From JAODBJ01 sp963782465 (lineage in GTDB: Bacteria; Actinomycetota; Acidimicrobiia; IMCC26256; PALSA-610): 64,000 nt of DNA. The position numbers were made by a program, and so were the translations under genes. The notes under the pieces are model-generated. The model was not told the DNA's origin. It saw only the letters and a list, made by a program, of their open reading frames with translations, and did not search any database. Where the stretch lies: positions 558,001-622,000 of the forward strand of contig CAWAJR010000003.1 of assembly GCA_963782465.1 (NCBI GenBank), in the 5' to 3' direction. Positions 16,684 to 24,428 of the stretch are shown here, piece by piece. Position 1 is the first letter of the stretch. Each line of letters starts with the position of its first letter.

Positions 16684-17781
16684 ATGCCCGACCCGCAGCT
16701 CGACCGAAACCTCGAAGAGTTCCTCGAGGTCCGCCAACCCGGGATCGATTACGACGACCACCAGCAGGCGGCGCCGTTGGAGATCGACGTCGACCTCACG
16801 AACTTCAAGAAGTTCCCGCGCGTCGACGACAACGTCACCTACAAGAAGACCGGGCGCGACTACCGCGCCGATCTCGAAGGCTCCGGCCTCGAACTCCCCG
16901 ACTACAGCGGCCCGTTCAAGGCCGACCTCACCTTCAGCGACTTTTCGAACGCCGCACTCGTCAACCTGCTCGGGATGAGCCACGAGTACTACGTGCTGCT
17001 CATCGAAGCGTGGGCGGCCGAAGTCGCGGCCCGCAAGGGCGACGACGCCAAGCGCGAGATCCAGACCTCGGTGTGGGCCAACGGCGTGTTGCCCCAAGTG
17101 CCGCGGATCCAGCACGAGTGGGGGGCGCTCGACGGCGTCGACGACGTCCCCGACGATCTGGCCGGCGGCTCCGTCGTCTACAACCCGTTCACACCCGACG
17201 CCCGCTACGCCGACCTCGACAAGGAGCACCTGGTCAAGCTCGCCCTCGGTAGCCACGAGTTCCTGCTCCTCGTCATCGAGTGCTGGGCGGCGGAGGTCGT
17301 CGTGCGCTACGGCCTCGACGAGATGTTCGACATCCAGTGGGCGCTCTGGAGCGCCAAGGTGCTGCCCGAGGTCCGCAACATCAAGCGCCGCTGGATGAAC
17401 ATCACGTCGGACGATGTCGCCGCGTTCATGAAAGACATCCAGGTCGACGCGACCTCGTTCCCGGGCAAGGCGTTCGAATTGACGTTCGAGATGCCCGAGG
17501 AAGACGTCGGGATCATGACGTTCCTCAAGTGCTGCGCGGCCGATCAATGGGAGGCGCTCGGCCGTCCCGACATCCTCGAGAAGAACTGCCACTCGACCTG
17601 CCCGGCGTCGTTGATCGAGACGGCCAAGATGTACAACCCGAACATGAAGGTCGACATCCTCGCGATCCCGCCCCGCGTGAGCAGTGAGAACGTGTGCTGC
17701 AAGTGGAAGCTCAGCATGCGCACGCCCGACGACCCGGAGTACGTGCCCGTCGAGCTCACCCGCAAACCCGACGACGGGTGA
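16684..17781 (+). CDS. Protein with two tandem copies of a ~60-aa domain and a Cys-rich C-terminus
   Basis: This 365-aa protein contains an internal duplication. LVNLLGMSHEYYVLLIEAWA (about 100-119) and LVKLALGSHEFLLLVIECWA (about 181-200) are clear copies. Each is followed by AEV, a Q...W..VLP.V..I...W run and an acidic segment. The C-terminal ~95 residues hold six Cys (FLKCCAADQW, NCHSTCPAS, VCCKWKL), a layout like DUF6125/L-2-amino-thiazoline-4-carboxylate hydrolase-type proteins, so metal or Fe-S binding is possible. No signal peptide. Start ATG 16684 has GAGGTGAAG upstream. Function unknown. Confidence 0.8.
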   Translation: MPDPQLDRNLEEFLEVRQPGIDYDDHQQAAPLEIDVDLTNFKKFPRVDDNVTYKKTGRDYRADLEGSGLELPDYSGPFKADLTFSDFSNAALVNLLGMSHEYYVLLIEAWAAEVAARKGDDAKREIQTSVWANGVLPQVPRIQHEWGALDGVDDVPDDLAGGSVVYNPFTPDARYADLDKEHLVKLALGSHEFLLLVIECWAAEVVVRYGLDEMFDIQWALWSAKVLPEVRNIKRRWMNITSDDVAAFMKDIQVDATSFPGKAFELTFEMPEEDVGIMTFLKCCAADQWEALGRPDILEKNCHSTCPASLIETAKMYNPNMKVDILAIPPRVSSENVCCKWKLSMRTPDDPEYVPVELTRKPDDG

Positions 17782-17978
17782 GCCGGGCACTTCCTGGTAG
17801 CGCCAGATCGCGAAGATCTCGAGGTCGTCCCACCGGGTGACGACGAACTTCTTCTCGACCCGAAGGGCTCCGGTCGGAGCACGTGTCGTCGACGGGTGCC
17901 TTCACGCTCGCCGGTCGCCTCCCGTGATGCGGCCCTGCAACACTCGACGCGGCACCTCCCAGACCGCGGAGTATCGAT

Positions 17979-19133
17979 GTGGTTCTCGATCTGACCGACG
18001 ACCAGGCACTCCTGCGCGACACGGCCGTCCGTTTCCTCGCCGCTCGCGTACCGATGGGCGAGGTTCGCCGGCTCGCCGACGCCCCCGGGACCGAGGACCC
18101 CGCGCTCCGGCGCGACGCCGGCGACCTCGGTTGGTTTGCGTTCTTCGTACCGGAGCGCTTCGGGGGCGGCAGTGTCTCCGGTTCGCCCGTGCGCGACGCG
18201 GTGATCGTCGCCGAAGTACGCGGGGGTTTCGCGCCGCCCGGCCCGTTCGTCGCCACGAACGTCGTCGCGTTCGCGCTCGCACACGACGGGACTGCGGCGC
18301 AGCAGGCGCAGTACCTGCCGGCACTCGCGAGTGGCAACCTCACCGCGGCGTGGGCGATCACCGACGGGAGCGGTAACCCGGAGCCGGGGGCGATCCGGGT
18401 GGGAACGCGCGCCGGCGGCTTCGTGCTGAACGGTGCCGCCGAGCTCGTTCACGAAGGTGGGGATGCCGGCGTCTACCTCGTCGCGGCCGAACATCACGAC
18501 GGTGCCGAGGGTGCCAGCCAATTCCTCGTGCCCGCGGGCACGACCGGCGTCACCGTCGTTCCCCGAGCGGGCCTCGACGTCACGCAGCGATTCGCGGCGG
18601 TCCGCTTCGATCACGTTGCCGTCGCGCGTGACGCGCTCGTCGGCACGGAGCGCTCCGCCGCGCGCAGCATCGAGCGCCAAAACGACATCGGCGCCGTCTT
18701 GACGATCGCCGACAGCGTCGGGGCGATGCGCCACCTGATGGAGATGACGGTCGGCTACGCGAAGCAACGGATCGCGTTCGGCCGCCCGATCGGTTCGTTC
18801 CAGGCGCTGAAGCACCTGCTCGCCGATGCGAGCTTGTCGACCGAGATGAGCACGGCCGCGCTACACGCGACCCGCGACGCAGTTGCCGACGACCGTCCGA
18901 GCGCATCCGAGATCGTCAGCATCACGAAGGCGTACGCCGGTGATGCCGGAGTCGATGTCGCGCAAACCTGCCTCCAGGCCCACGGCGGGATCGGGTTCAC
19001 GTGGGAACACGACCTCCACTTCTTCCTGCGCCGGCTGCAAACGAACCGCGTGCTCTACGGCGATCCGTCGTGGCATCACGAGCGGATCTGCCGCATCCAC
19101 CGGCTGGGCACGACCGCGAACCACGCAGGATGA
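17979..19133 (+). CDS. Acyl-CoA dehydrogenase (first of a coupled pair)
   Basis: A 384-aa FAD acyl-CoA dehydrogenase of the kind found as one subunit of an actinobacterial FadE heteromer. It has VLDLTDDQALLRDTA at the N-terminus, the middle-domain AWAITDGSGNPEPG, YAKQRIAFGRPIGSFQ, and a C-terminal QAHGGIGFTWEHDLHFFLRR. It lacks the usual EGTxEIQR tail, as is common in the non-catalytic or partner subunits of such pairs. Start GTG 17979 (VVLDLTD). The upstream 197 nt contain no clear gene. The stop overlaps the next start (ATGA), so both chains are made together. Likely role: side-chain or ring dehydrogenation of a bulky acyl-CoA. Confidence 0.88.
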   Translation: MVLDLTDDQALLRDTAVRFLAARVPMGEVRRLADAPGTEDPALRRDAGDLGWFAFFVPERFGGGSVSGSPVRDAVIVAEVRGGFAPPGPFVATNVVAFALAHDGTAAQQAQYLPALASGNLTAAWAITDGSGNPEPGAIRVGTRAGGFVLNGAAELVHEGGDAGVYLVAAEHHDGAEGASQFLVPAGTTGVTVVPRAGLDVTQRFAAVRFDHVAVARDALVGTERSAARSIERQNDIGAVLTIADSVGAMRHLMEMTVGYAKQRIAFGRPIGSFQALKHLLADASLSTEMSTAALHATRDAVADDRPSASEIVSITKAYAGDAGVDVAQTCLQAHGGIGFTWEHDLHFFLRRLQTNRVLYGDPSWHHERICRIHRLGTTANHAG

Positions 19134-20401
19134 CGACGACCGGGATCAGTGTCGAGGAGTTCCGCGCTCGCGCCCTCGCCTGGCTGGCCGCGAACCTCGA
19201 ACGAAGACCCGAAGGAGCTCGCCCGTCGAACCCGTCGCCGCGCGGGACGCACGAAGTCACCCGCGCCCAGATCGACGCCGAGCGGCCGAAGCAGCGACGG
19301 CTGTACGAGGCCGGCTTCGCCGGCATCACCTGGCCCGTCGAGTACGGCGGGCAGGGGCTCACGGAAGCTCACGAACAGGCGTTCAAGGAAGCAGCCGAGC
19401 GCTACCAACTGCCCGACTTCGGCATTGCCGGCGGCACGACGTTCGGCGTGTGCGCGCCGGTGCTGCTCGCCCACGGGGCCGACGACTTCAAACGTCGGCA
19501 CCTCCCCCGCATCCTCGCCGGCGACGAGCTGTGGGCACAGTTCTTCTCCGAACCCGTTGCCGGGTCCGACCTCGCCGGCATCCAGACGCGCGCGACCCGA
19601 GACGGCGATGCATGGCTCCTCAACGGCGCCAAGGTGTGGAGCTCATGGGCACACCTGTGCGACTGGGGGCTGTGCCTCGCTCGCACGAACTGGAGCGTCC
19701 CCAAGCACCGGGGGCTCACGTGGTTCGGCGTCCCCGTCACCGCGCCCGGGGTGACGCTGCGCGTGATCCGACAGATCAACGGCGGCGCCGACTTCTGCGA
19801 GGAGTTCTTCGACGACGTCGTCGTTCCCGATTCCGAACGCATCGGTGAGGTCGATGAGGGCTGGACGGTGACGCGCACGATGCTCGTGTTCGAGCGCGGC
19901 GCGTCCAGCGCGCTGCAGCTCACCGGGCCGCCCGAGCCCGGACCGCTGGCACCCGACCTCGTCGACCTGGCCTCGGTCGCGGGCCGCACCGACGACCCGC
20001 TCGCCCGGCAACTGATCGCCCGAGGCCACAGCACCGATTTCCTCATGCAGGTGCTCCAGCAGCACGTGATCGCGTCGGTCGAACGAGAAGGACCGAACGC
20101 GGGTATCGCCGCGTACATGAAACTCGCCCGCGGCACCTTCGACGCCGAGCGCGCGCTGATCGGCATGCAGATCGGTCGCGGGAACAGCGTCGCCTGGGAC
20201 GACCCGCGAGGCGCCGGCGCCATGACCGCGCTCGCGTTCCTCAACGGTCGTGTCAACGCGATCGCCGGCGGCACCGACCAGATGCAGCGCAACGCGATCA
20301 GCGAGCACGTCCTCGGCTTGCCGCGCGAACCGAGCTGGGACCGCGACAAACCCTTCGACCAGGTGCTGCGCGACGCCGCCCGGTGGGACGGCACCGTCTG
20401 A
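19130..20401 (+). CDS. Acyl-CoA dehydrogenase (second of a coupled pair)
   Basis: A 423-aa acyl-CoA dehydrogenase beginning MTTTGISVEEFRARALAWL. The core shows FAGITWPVEYGGQGLT, the FAD loop FFSEPVAGSDLAG, NGAKVWSSWAH, and the C-terminal AGGTDQMQRNAISEHVLGLPRE. This end matches the usual GGGTSEIQRNIIAERVLGLPRE, but with Asp-Gln in place of Ser-Glu. It overlaps the preceding gene by 4 nt. Together the pair looks like an alpha2-beta2 FadE enzyme of the type used on sterol or other bulky acyl-CoAs in actinobacteria; that use is inferred from the family. Confidence 0.9.
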   Translation: MTTTGISVEEFRARALAWLAANLERRPEGARPSNPSPRGTHEVTRAQIDAERPKQRRLYEAGFAGITWPVEYGGQGLTEAHEQAFKEAAERYQLPDFGIAGGTTFGVCAPVLLAHGADDFKRRHLPRILAGDELWAQFFSEPVAGSDLAGIQTRATRDGDAWLLNGAKVWSSWAHLCDWGLCLARTNWSVPKHRGLTWFGVPVTAPGVTLRVIRQINGGADFCEEFFDDVVVPDSERIGEVDEGWTVTRTMLVFERGASSALQLTGPPEPGPLAPDLVDLASVAGRTDDPLARQLIARGHSTDFLMQVLQQHVIASVEREGPNAGIAAYMKLARGTFDAERALIGMQIGRGNSVAWDDPRGAGAMTALAFLNGRVNAIAGGTDQMQRNAISEHVLGLPREPSWDRDKPFDQVLRDAARWDGTV

Positions 20402-20462
20402 TCGACCCGGGTTGGCGACGTAGTCTCCTCGGGCGCCAGGTACCACGGACCCGGGAGAAGGA

Positions 20463-21365
20463 ATGGCACTGTTCGGGCGTCGCCGGGAAACTCGGGCCGA
20501 GCCGCAGCCGTCGCGCTTCGCCGCGGAGGCTGCGGCGCAGGGGTGGGAAAGCGTCGGCCCCGACGCCATCCCCGAACGGGTACGCCAGGTGGTTCACCGG
20601 TCGGCGCGCGTGCTCTACGGGGCGTTCGGCAACGTGATGGGGCCCGACAAAGGAAGCCCCGACACCTCGTACGACGGGCTGTTCCGTACCTCGATCAACG
20701 GCCGCGGCGTCGTCGTCGTCAACCTCGCGACGAACGTTCAACCCACCCTGCTGCGCACCGCTCAACACACGACCGGCGCGTCGGCGTGCATCGTCGAGGT
20801 GCCGTCGGTGCTGGCGATCTCGTGCATCCAGCCGCGCGACCTGCACCCCGTCGATCCCATCCTCCCCGAGCAGGCGACGGGGAACCCGGCCTTCGATGCC
20901 CGTTACCGGGTGCAGGTGCGGCCCGGTTTCGGGCCGGCACAGGTGACGGACGCGATGCAGCAACAGGTCATGACCCGCGACGACTGGATCTTCGCCAGCG
21001 AGCACACGTCGATCATCAACGTGGCCAAGGGCGGGTTCGAGTCGGTGCCCGACATGCGCCGGCGCATCGACGACGTGCTGGCGTTCGTCGCCGCGATCCC
21101 GACTTCGATGCTCGCGGCCGAGGTCGATCACTCGACCGACGACCTGATCGCCCGCATCGACAAGCTCACGACCATCGACGACGCGATCGCGTTGCTCCAA
21201 TCGCTCACGCCGGAGGACCGTCAGCGGCTGGCCCAATCGAAGACACCGCTCGCCCGCTTCGCCGACGTGCACACCGCCGAAGAGGCATTCGCGCGCTTCG
21301 ATCAGCTCGACGCCCAGGAGCAGATGCAGATCATCTCGATGTTCAACAGCCCGGGCGGCACCTGA
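20463..21365 (+). CDS. Hypothetical cytosolic protein
   Basis: A 300-aa soluble protein with a basic start (MALFGRRRETRAEPQPSRF) and a mixed alpha/beta N-terminal domain (ARVLYGAFGNVMGPDKGSP...GRGVVVVNLA) that includes a Cys-Ile-Val-Glu strand. The C-terminal ~100 residues are helical and acidic (STDDLIARIDKLTTIDDAIALL, TAEEAFARFDQLDAQEQMQ). There are no membrane segments or recognised motifs. GGGAGAAGGA directly precedes the ATG. It lies between the acyl-CoA dehydrogenase pair and a tRNA gene. Function unknown. Confidence 0.75.
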   Translation: MALFGRRRETRAEPQPSRFAAEAAAQGWESVGPDAIPERVRQVVHRSARVLYGAFGNVMGPDKGSPDTSYDGLFRTSINGRGVVVVNLATNVQPTLLRTAQHTTGASACIVEVPSVLAISCIQPRDLHPVDPILPEQATGNPAFDARYRVQVRPGFGPAQVTDAMQQQVMTRDDWIFASEHTSIINVAKGGFESVPDMRRRIDDVLAFVAAIPTSMLAAEVDHSTDDLIARIDKLTTIDDAIALLQSLTPEDRQRLAQSKTPLARFADVHTAEEAFARFDQLDAQEQMQIISMFNSPGGT

Positions 21366-21443
21366 CGCTCGACCGTCGGTCGCCAATGCACGCCACCCGT
21401 CGAACCGCGACCAATGGTCGCGCTCGATCGGGTCGTTCGGAGT

Positions 21444-21517
21444 CGGGCTGGCGGGACTCGAACCCGCGACCTCTTGACCCCCAGTCAAGCGCGCTAACCA
21501 AGCTGCGCCACAGCCCG
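21444..21517 (-). tRNA. tRNA-Pro (anticodon GGG)
   Basis: The minus strand folds into a 74-nt cloverleaf: acceptor CGGGCTG/CAGCCCG, anticodon stem CTTGA/TCAAG around loop CTGGGGG (anticodon GGG), and a T-arm with GGGTTCGAGTCCC. The CCA end is not encoded. It reads proline codons CCC and CCU. No integrase or repeat of the 3' end is seen next to it, so it does not look like an attachment site. Confidence 0.95.
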
Positions 21518-21581
21518 TGACGTGAACGACGGAGTCTACCGGCGTGGCCCTCGCGGCGACCGGGCGGCGCACCGGGCGGCG

Positions 21582-21860
21582 TCACAGCTTGTGGATCAGC
21601 CACTCCCCCAGCTGCACGAAGCGGTACCCGAGGTAGACGGTGACGCCCACGCACAACACTTTGAAGTGCCACGGCACGACGGGCAGTTCCTCGTCGGCGG
21701 TCGGCTCGGCGCCGGCGGCGCCCGCCCCCGCGGCGACGGGCGCGGGCGCGGCGACGTCGACCGCGCGCCCGCAGGTCGGGCAGGTGCCGTCGGTGTTCAC
21801 CGCCGGCGGCGTGAGGTAACGGTCGCATTCGGCGCACCAGGGCACGCCCCCATTGAACAC
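21582..21860 (-). CDS. Small zinc-ribbon membrane protein
   Basis: A 92-aa protein with an N-terminal four-Cys zinc ribbon (WCAECDRYL at 9-12 and TCPTCGRAV at ~27-30), an Ala/Pro-rich linker, and one C-terminal membrane helix (FKVLCVGVTVYLGYRFVQLGEWL). The start is GTG 21860. It sits just downstream of the acyl-CoA carboxylase gene and may be read with it. Function unknown. Confidence 0.75.
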   Translation of the reverse strand: MFNGGVPWCAECDRYLTPPAVNTDGTCPTCGRAVDVAAPAPVAAGAGAAGAEPTADEELPVVPWHFKVLCVGVTVYLGYRFVQLGEWLIHKL

Positions 21861-21878
21861 CGGCGGCCGGGCCGCGCC

Positions 21879-23429
21879 CTATACGGGCGGGACGCCGTGG
21901 CGTTTGCCCGGGTCTTCGCGCACGCGCGCCGCGGCGAGCGCGAACCGCGCGATGAGCTCCGACCGCAATGCTTCCGGTTGCACGACGGCGTCGACGACCA
22001 GCTCCGAAGCGAGGTGCACGAGGTCGACGTCGCGCTCGTACTCGCGGCGCCGGGCCGCGACGTACGCGGCCCGCTCGTCGAGGTCTTCGATGGCTTGGAT
22101 CTTGTTGTAGAACACCGCGTTGACCGCCGGCTCCGGGCCCATCACCGCGATCTTCGCAGTGGGCAGCGCGAGGCACGCGTCGGGGTCGAACGCCGGGCCG
22201 CACATCGCGTAGAGCCCCGCGCCGTAAGCCTTGCGGACGATCACCGAGATCTTCGGCACGGTCGCCTCGCTCACCGCGGTGATCATCTTGGCGCCGTGGC
22301 GGATGATGCCCTGCCGCTCGACCTGCGAACCGATCATGAAACCGGGCACGTCGGCGAGGAACAGCAACGGCACGTTGAACGCGTCGCACAACCAGATGAA
22401 GCGCGCCGCCTTGTCGGCCGAGTCGACGAACAGCACGCCGCCGAGGTGCATCGGGTTGTTGGCGAGGACCCCGACCACGTTGCCTTCGAACCGCGCGAAC
22501 CCGACGATCAACTCGCGCGCCCACAACGGTTTGATCTCGAAGAACGAATCCGCGTCGACGAGCGCGTCGATCACGTCGTGCATGTCGTAGGCGCGCCGCT
22601 CCTCCACCGGCACGAGGTCGCGCAGCGATGCGGGCTCGACCGCCGGCGCGACCGGCTCGGTGGCGGGCGCGGCCTCGGCCCACGACGACGGCAGGTAGGA
22701 GAGGAACCGGCGCGCGCCTTCGATCGCCTCTTCGTCGGTGCCGACGAGGTTGTCGCCGCAGCCGCTGATCGTCGCGTGCATGCGGGCGCCGCCCATCTCT
22801 TCGAGCGACACGTGCTCGCCGATCACCTCTTCGGCCATGCGGGGCGACCCGAGGTACATCGATGCGTTGCCCTCGACCATGAACACCACGTCGCAGAACG
22901 ACGGGATGTAGGCGCCACCGGCGGCCGACGGCCCGAACAGGCAACACACCTGGGGGACACGTCCGGAGAGGCGCACCTGGTTGGCGAAGATACGGCCCGC
23001 GCCGCGCCGGCCCGGGAACAGCTCGACCTGGTCGGTGATCCGCGCGCCCGCCGAGTCGACCAGGTAGACGACCGGCAGTTCGTGCTTCAAGGCGTGCTCG
23101 GTGAGGCGCACGATCTTTTCGACCGTCCGCGCCCCCCACGACCCGGCTTTCACGGTGGAGTCGTTGGCCATCACGCACACCGCGCGCCCGTCGACCCGGC
23201 CCACACCCGTGACCACGCCGTCGGCGGGGAGGTCACCGGCCAGTGCGTTCGCGAGCAACGCATCCTCGACGAACGATCCTTCGTCGAGCAGCAACGCGAG
23301 CCGGTCGCGCACGAACAGCTTGTGCTGGCGGGCCAGCTTCTCCTGTTCCTTGGCCAGGTTGCCCTGCCGGGCGCGGGCATCGTGCTCGCGGATTCGTCCG
23401 AACGCGTCGTCGCCCGTCACGCCGTCCAC
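21879..23429 (-). CDS. Acyl-CoA carboxylase, carboxyltransferase (beta) subunit
   Basis: A 516-aa carboxyltransferase that moves CO2 from biotin to an acyl-CoA (methylcrotonyl-, propionyl- or similar). The N half has LVDSAGARITDQVELFPGRRGAGRIF and GPSAAGGAYIPSFCD (CoA-binding oxyanion turn). The C half has LFLADVPGFMIGSQVERQGI and IVRKAYGAGLYAMCGPAF (second oxyanion turn). Closest in style to AccD1/AccD2-like enzymes. Its partner HMG-CoA lyase upstream favours 3-methylcrotonyl-CoA (leucine) or a related substrate. The biotin-carboxylase subunit is absent here. Start is GTG 23429, or GTG 23420, which is better spaced from AGGGGG. Confidence 0.92.
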   Translation of the reverse strand: MDGVTGDDAFGRIREHDARARQGNLAKEQEKLARQHKLFVRDRLALLLDEGSFVEDALLANALAGDLPADGVVTGVGRVDGRAVCVMANDSTVKAGSWGARTVEKIVRLTEHALKHELPVVYLVDSAGARITDQVELFPGRRGAGRIFANQVRLSGRVPQVCCLFGPSAAGGAYIPSFCDVVFMVEGNASMYLGSPRMAEEVIGEHVSLEEMGGARMHATISGCGDNLVGTDEEAIEGARRFLSYLPSSWAEAAPATEPVAPAVEPASLRDLVPVEERRAYDMHDVIDALVDADSFFEIKPLWARELIVGFARFEGNVVGVLANNPMHLGGVLFVDSADKAARFIWLCDAFNVPLLFLADVPGFMIGSQVERQGIIRHGAKMITAVSEATVPKISVIVRKAYGAGLYAMCGPAFDPDACLALPTAKIAVMGPEPAVNAVFYNKIQAIEDLDERAAYVAARRREYERDVDLVHLASELVVDAVVQPEALRSELIARFALAAARVREDPGKRHGVPPV

Positions 23430-23434
23430 CCCCT

Positions 23435-23478
23435 GTTTGCAGCTGCGAGCGCGCGAAAGCGCGCCGGCAGCTGCAAAC
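23435..23478. terminator. Strong GNRA-capped hairpin between HMG-CoA lyase and accD-like genes
   Basis: GTTTGCAGCTG and CAGCTGCAAAC form a perfect 11-bp outer stem. Inside, GCGCGC-GAAA-GCGCGC makes a 6-bp stem with a GAAA tetraloop. No T-run follows on either strand. It lies after the lyase stop and directly upstream of the carboxylase start, so it may terminate, process or attenuate the transcript rather than end an operon outright. Confidence 0.6.
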
Positions 23479-23493
23479 CGGGTGTTGCCGGGG

Positions 23494-24411
23494 TCACGAC
23501 GCGTACCGCCGTTGCCGCGGCCCGGCGTGCAGCAGCGCGCTCGGCAATTCGCGGCCGACGATGTCTTGCGCGAGCGCCGCGCACGCGAGCAGCGCGTCGA
23601 GATCGATGCCGGTTTCGATCCCCATGTCGGTGAGCATGTGCACGAGGTCTTCCGTGACGGCGTTCCCCGACGCGCCGGGCGCGTACGGGCAACCGCCGAG
23701 CCCGCCGATCGACGCGTCGTACCGCGTCACGCCGAGTTCCAGGCCCGCGAGCACGTTGGCCAGCGCGGTGCCGCGTGTGTTGTGGAAGTGCAAACCGATC
23801 GTCGCCGGATCGATCTGCACCGCGGCGAGCGCGGCACACAGGTCGTCGACCCGTCGTGGGGTCGCCATGCCGGTCGTGTCGCCGAACGAGAGCCGGTCGG
23901 CGCCCGCGTCGGCGAGGTGGCGCGCCACCGCCGCGACCCGTTCGGGCGCGATGTCGCCTTCGTAGGGGCAACCGAACGCGGTCGACACGATCACCTCGAC
24001 CGGGGTTTCGTCACCGTGACACAACTCGATCAGTTCGGCCGCGCCGGCGAGTGATTCGGAGACCGAGCGGTTGACGTTCTTGCGGTTGTGGGTCTCGCTT
24101 GCGCTCACGACCACTTCGATCTCGTCGGCCTTCGCGGCGAGCGCCCGCTCGGCGCCGCGAACGTTGGGGACGAGCGCGGAGTAGACGACACCGGGCACCC
24201 GGTCGATGCGAGCCATCACCTCGTCGGAGCCGGCCATCGGCGGGATCGCCTTCGGCGACACGAACGACGCCGCTTCGACCCGCCTCAAACCGGTGCGCGC
24301 GAGCGCGTCGATCAACCGCACCCGGGCGTCGACGGGAACCGGCGCCTCGTTCTGCAGGCCGTCGCGCGGCCCGACCTCGCGAACCTCGACCGCGGCTGGG
24401 AATCCCTGCAC
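23494..24411 (-). CDS. Hydroxymethylglutaryl-CoA lyase
   Basis: A 305-aa TIM-barrel lyase cleaving HMG-CoA to acetyl-CoA and acetoacetate at the end of leucine degradation. It shows VGPRDGLQNE at the N-terminus (catalytic Arg-Asp), SAFGCPYEGDI, the metal-binding HFHNTRGTALAN (His-x-His), and the signature GLGGCPYAPGASGN with the active-site Cys. Its stop lies 16 nt before a strong hairpin and 65 nt before the carboxylase gene on the same strand, fitting a leucine/isovalerate-type catabolic pair. Confidence 0.95.
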   Translation of the reverse strand: MQGFPAAVEVREVGPRDGLQNEAPVPVDARVRLIDALARTGLRRVEAASFVSPKAIPPMAGSDEVMARIDRVPGVVYSALVPNVRGAERALAAKADEIEVVVSASETHNRKNVNRSVSESLAGAAELIELCHGDETPVEVIVSTAFGCPYEGDIAPERVAAVARHLADAGADRLSFGDTTGMATPRRVDDLCAALAAVQIDPATIGLHFHNTRGTALANVLAGLELGVTRYDASIGGLGGCPYAPGASGNAVTEDLVHMLTDMGIETGIDLDALLACAALAQDIVGRELPSALLHAGPRQRRYAS

Positions 24412-24428
24412 CGGCCCAGGTTACGGCG

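Noticed and set aside
17782..17978. Protein-like minus-strand stretch (VEKKFVVTRWDDLEIFAIWR) in the gap before the acyl-CoA dehydrogenase pair
   Set aside because: It has a stop upstream, no start or ribosome site and runs antisense into the 16684 gene. It might be a remnant but cannot be supported as a gene.
21444..21517. tRNA-Pro as an integration site
   Set aside because: No integrase, no direct repeat of the tRNA 3' end and no composition change nearby.
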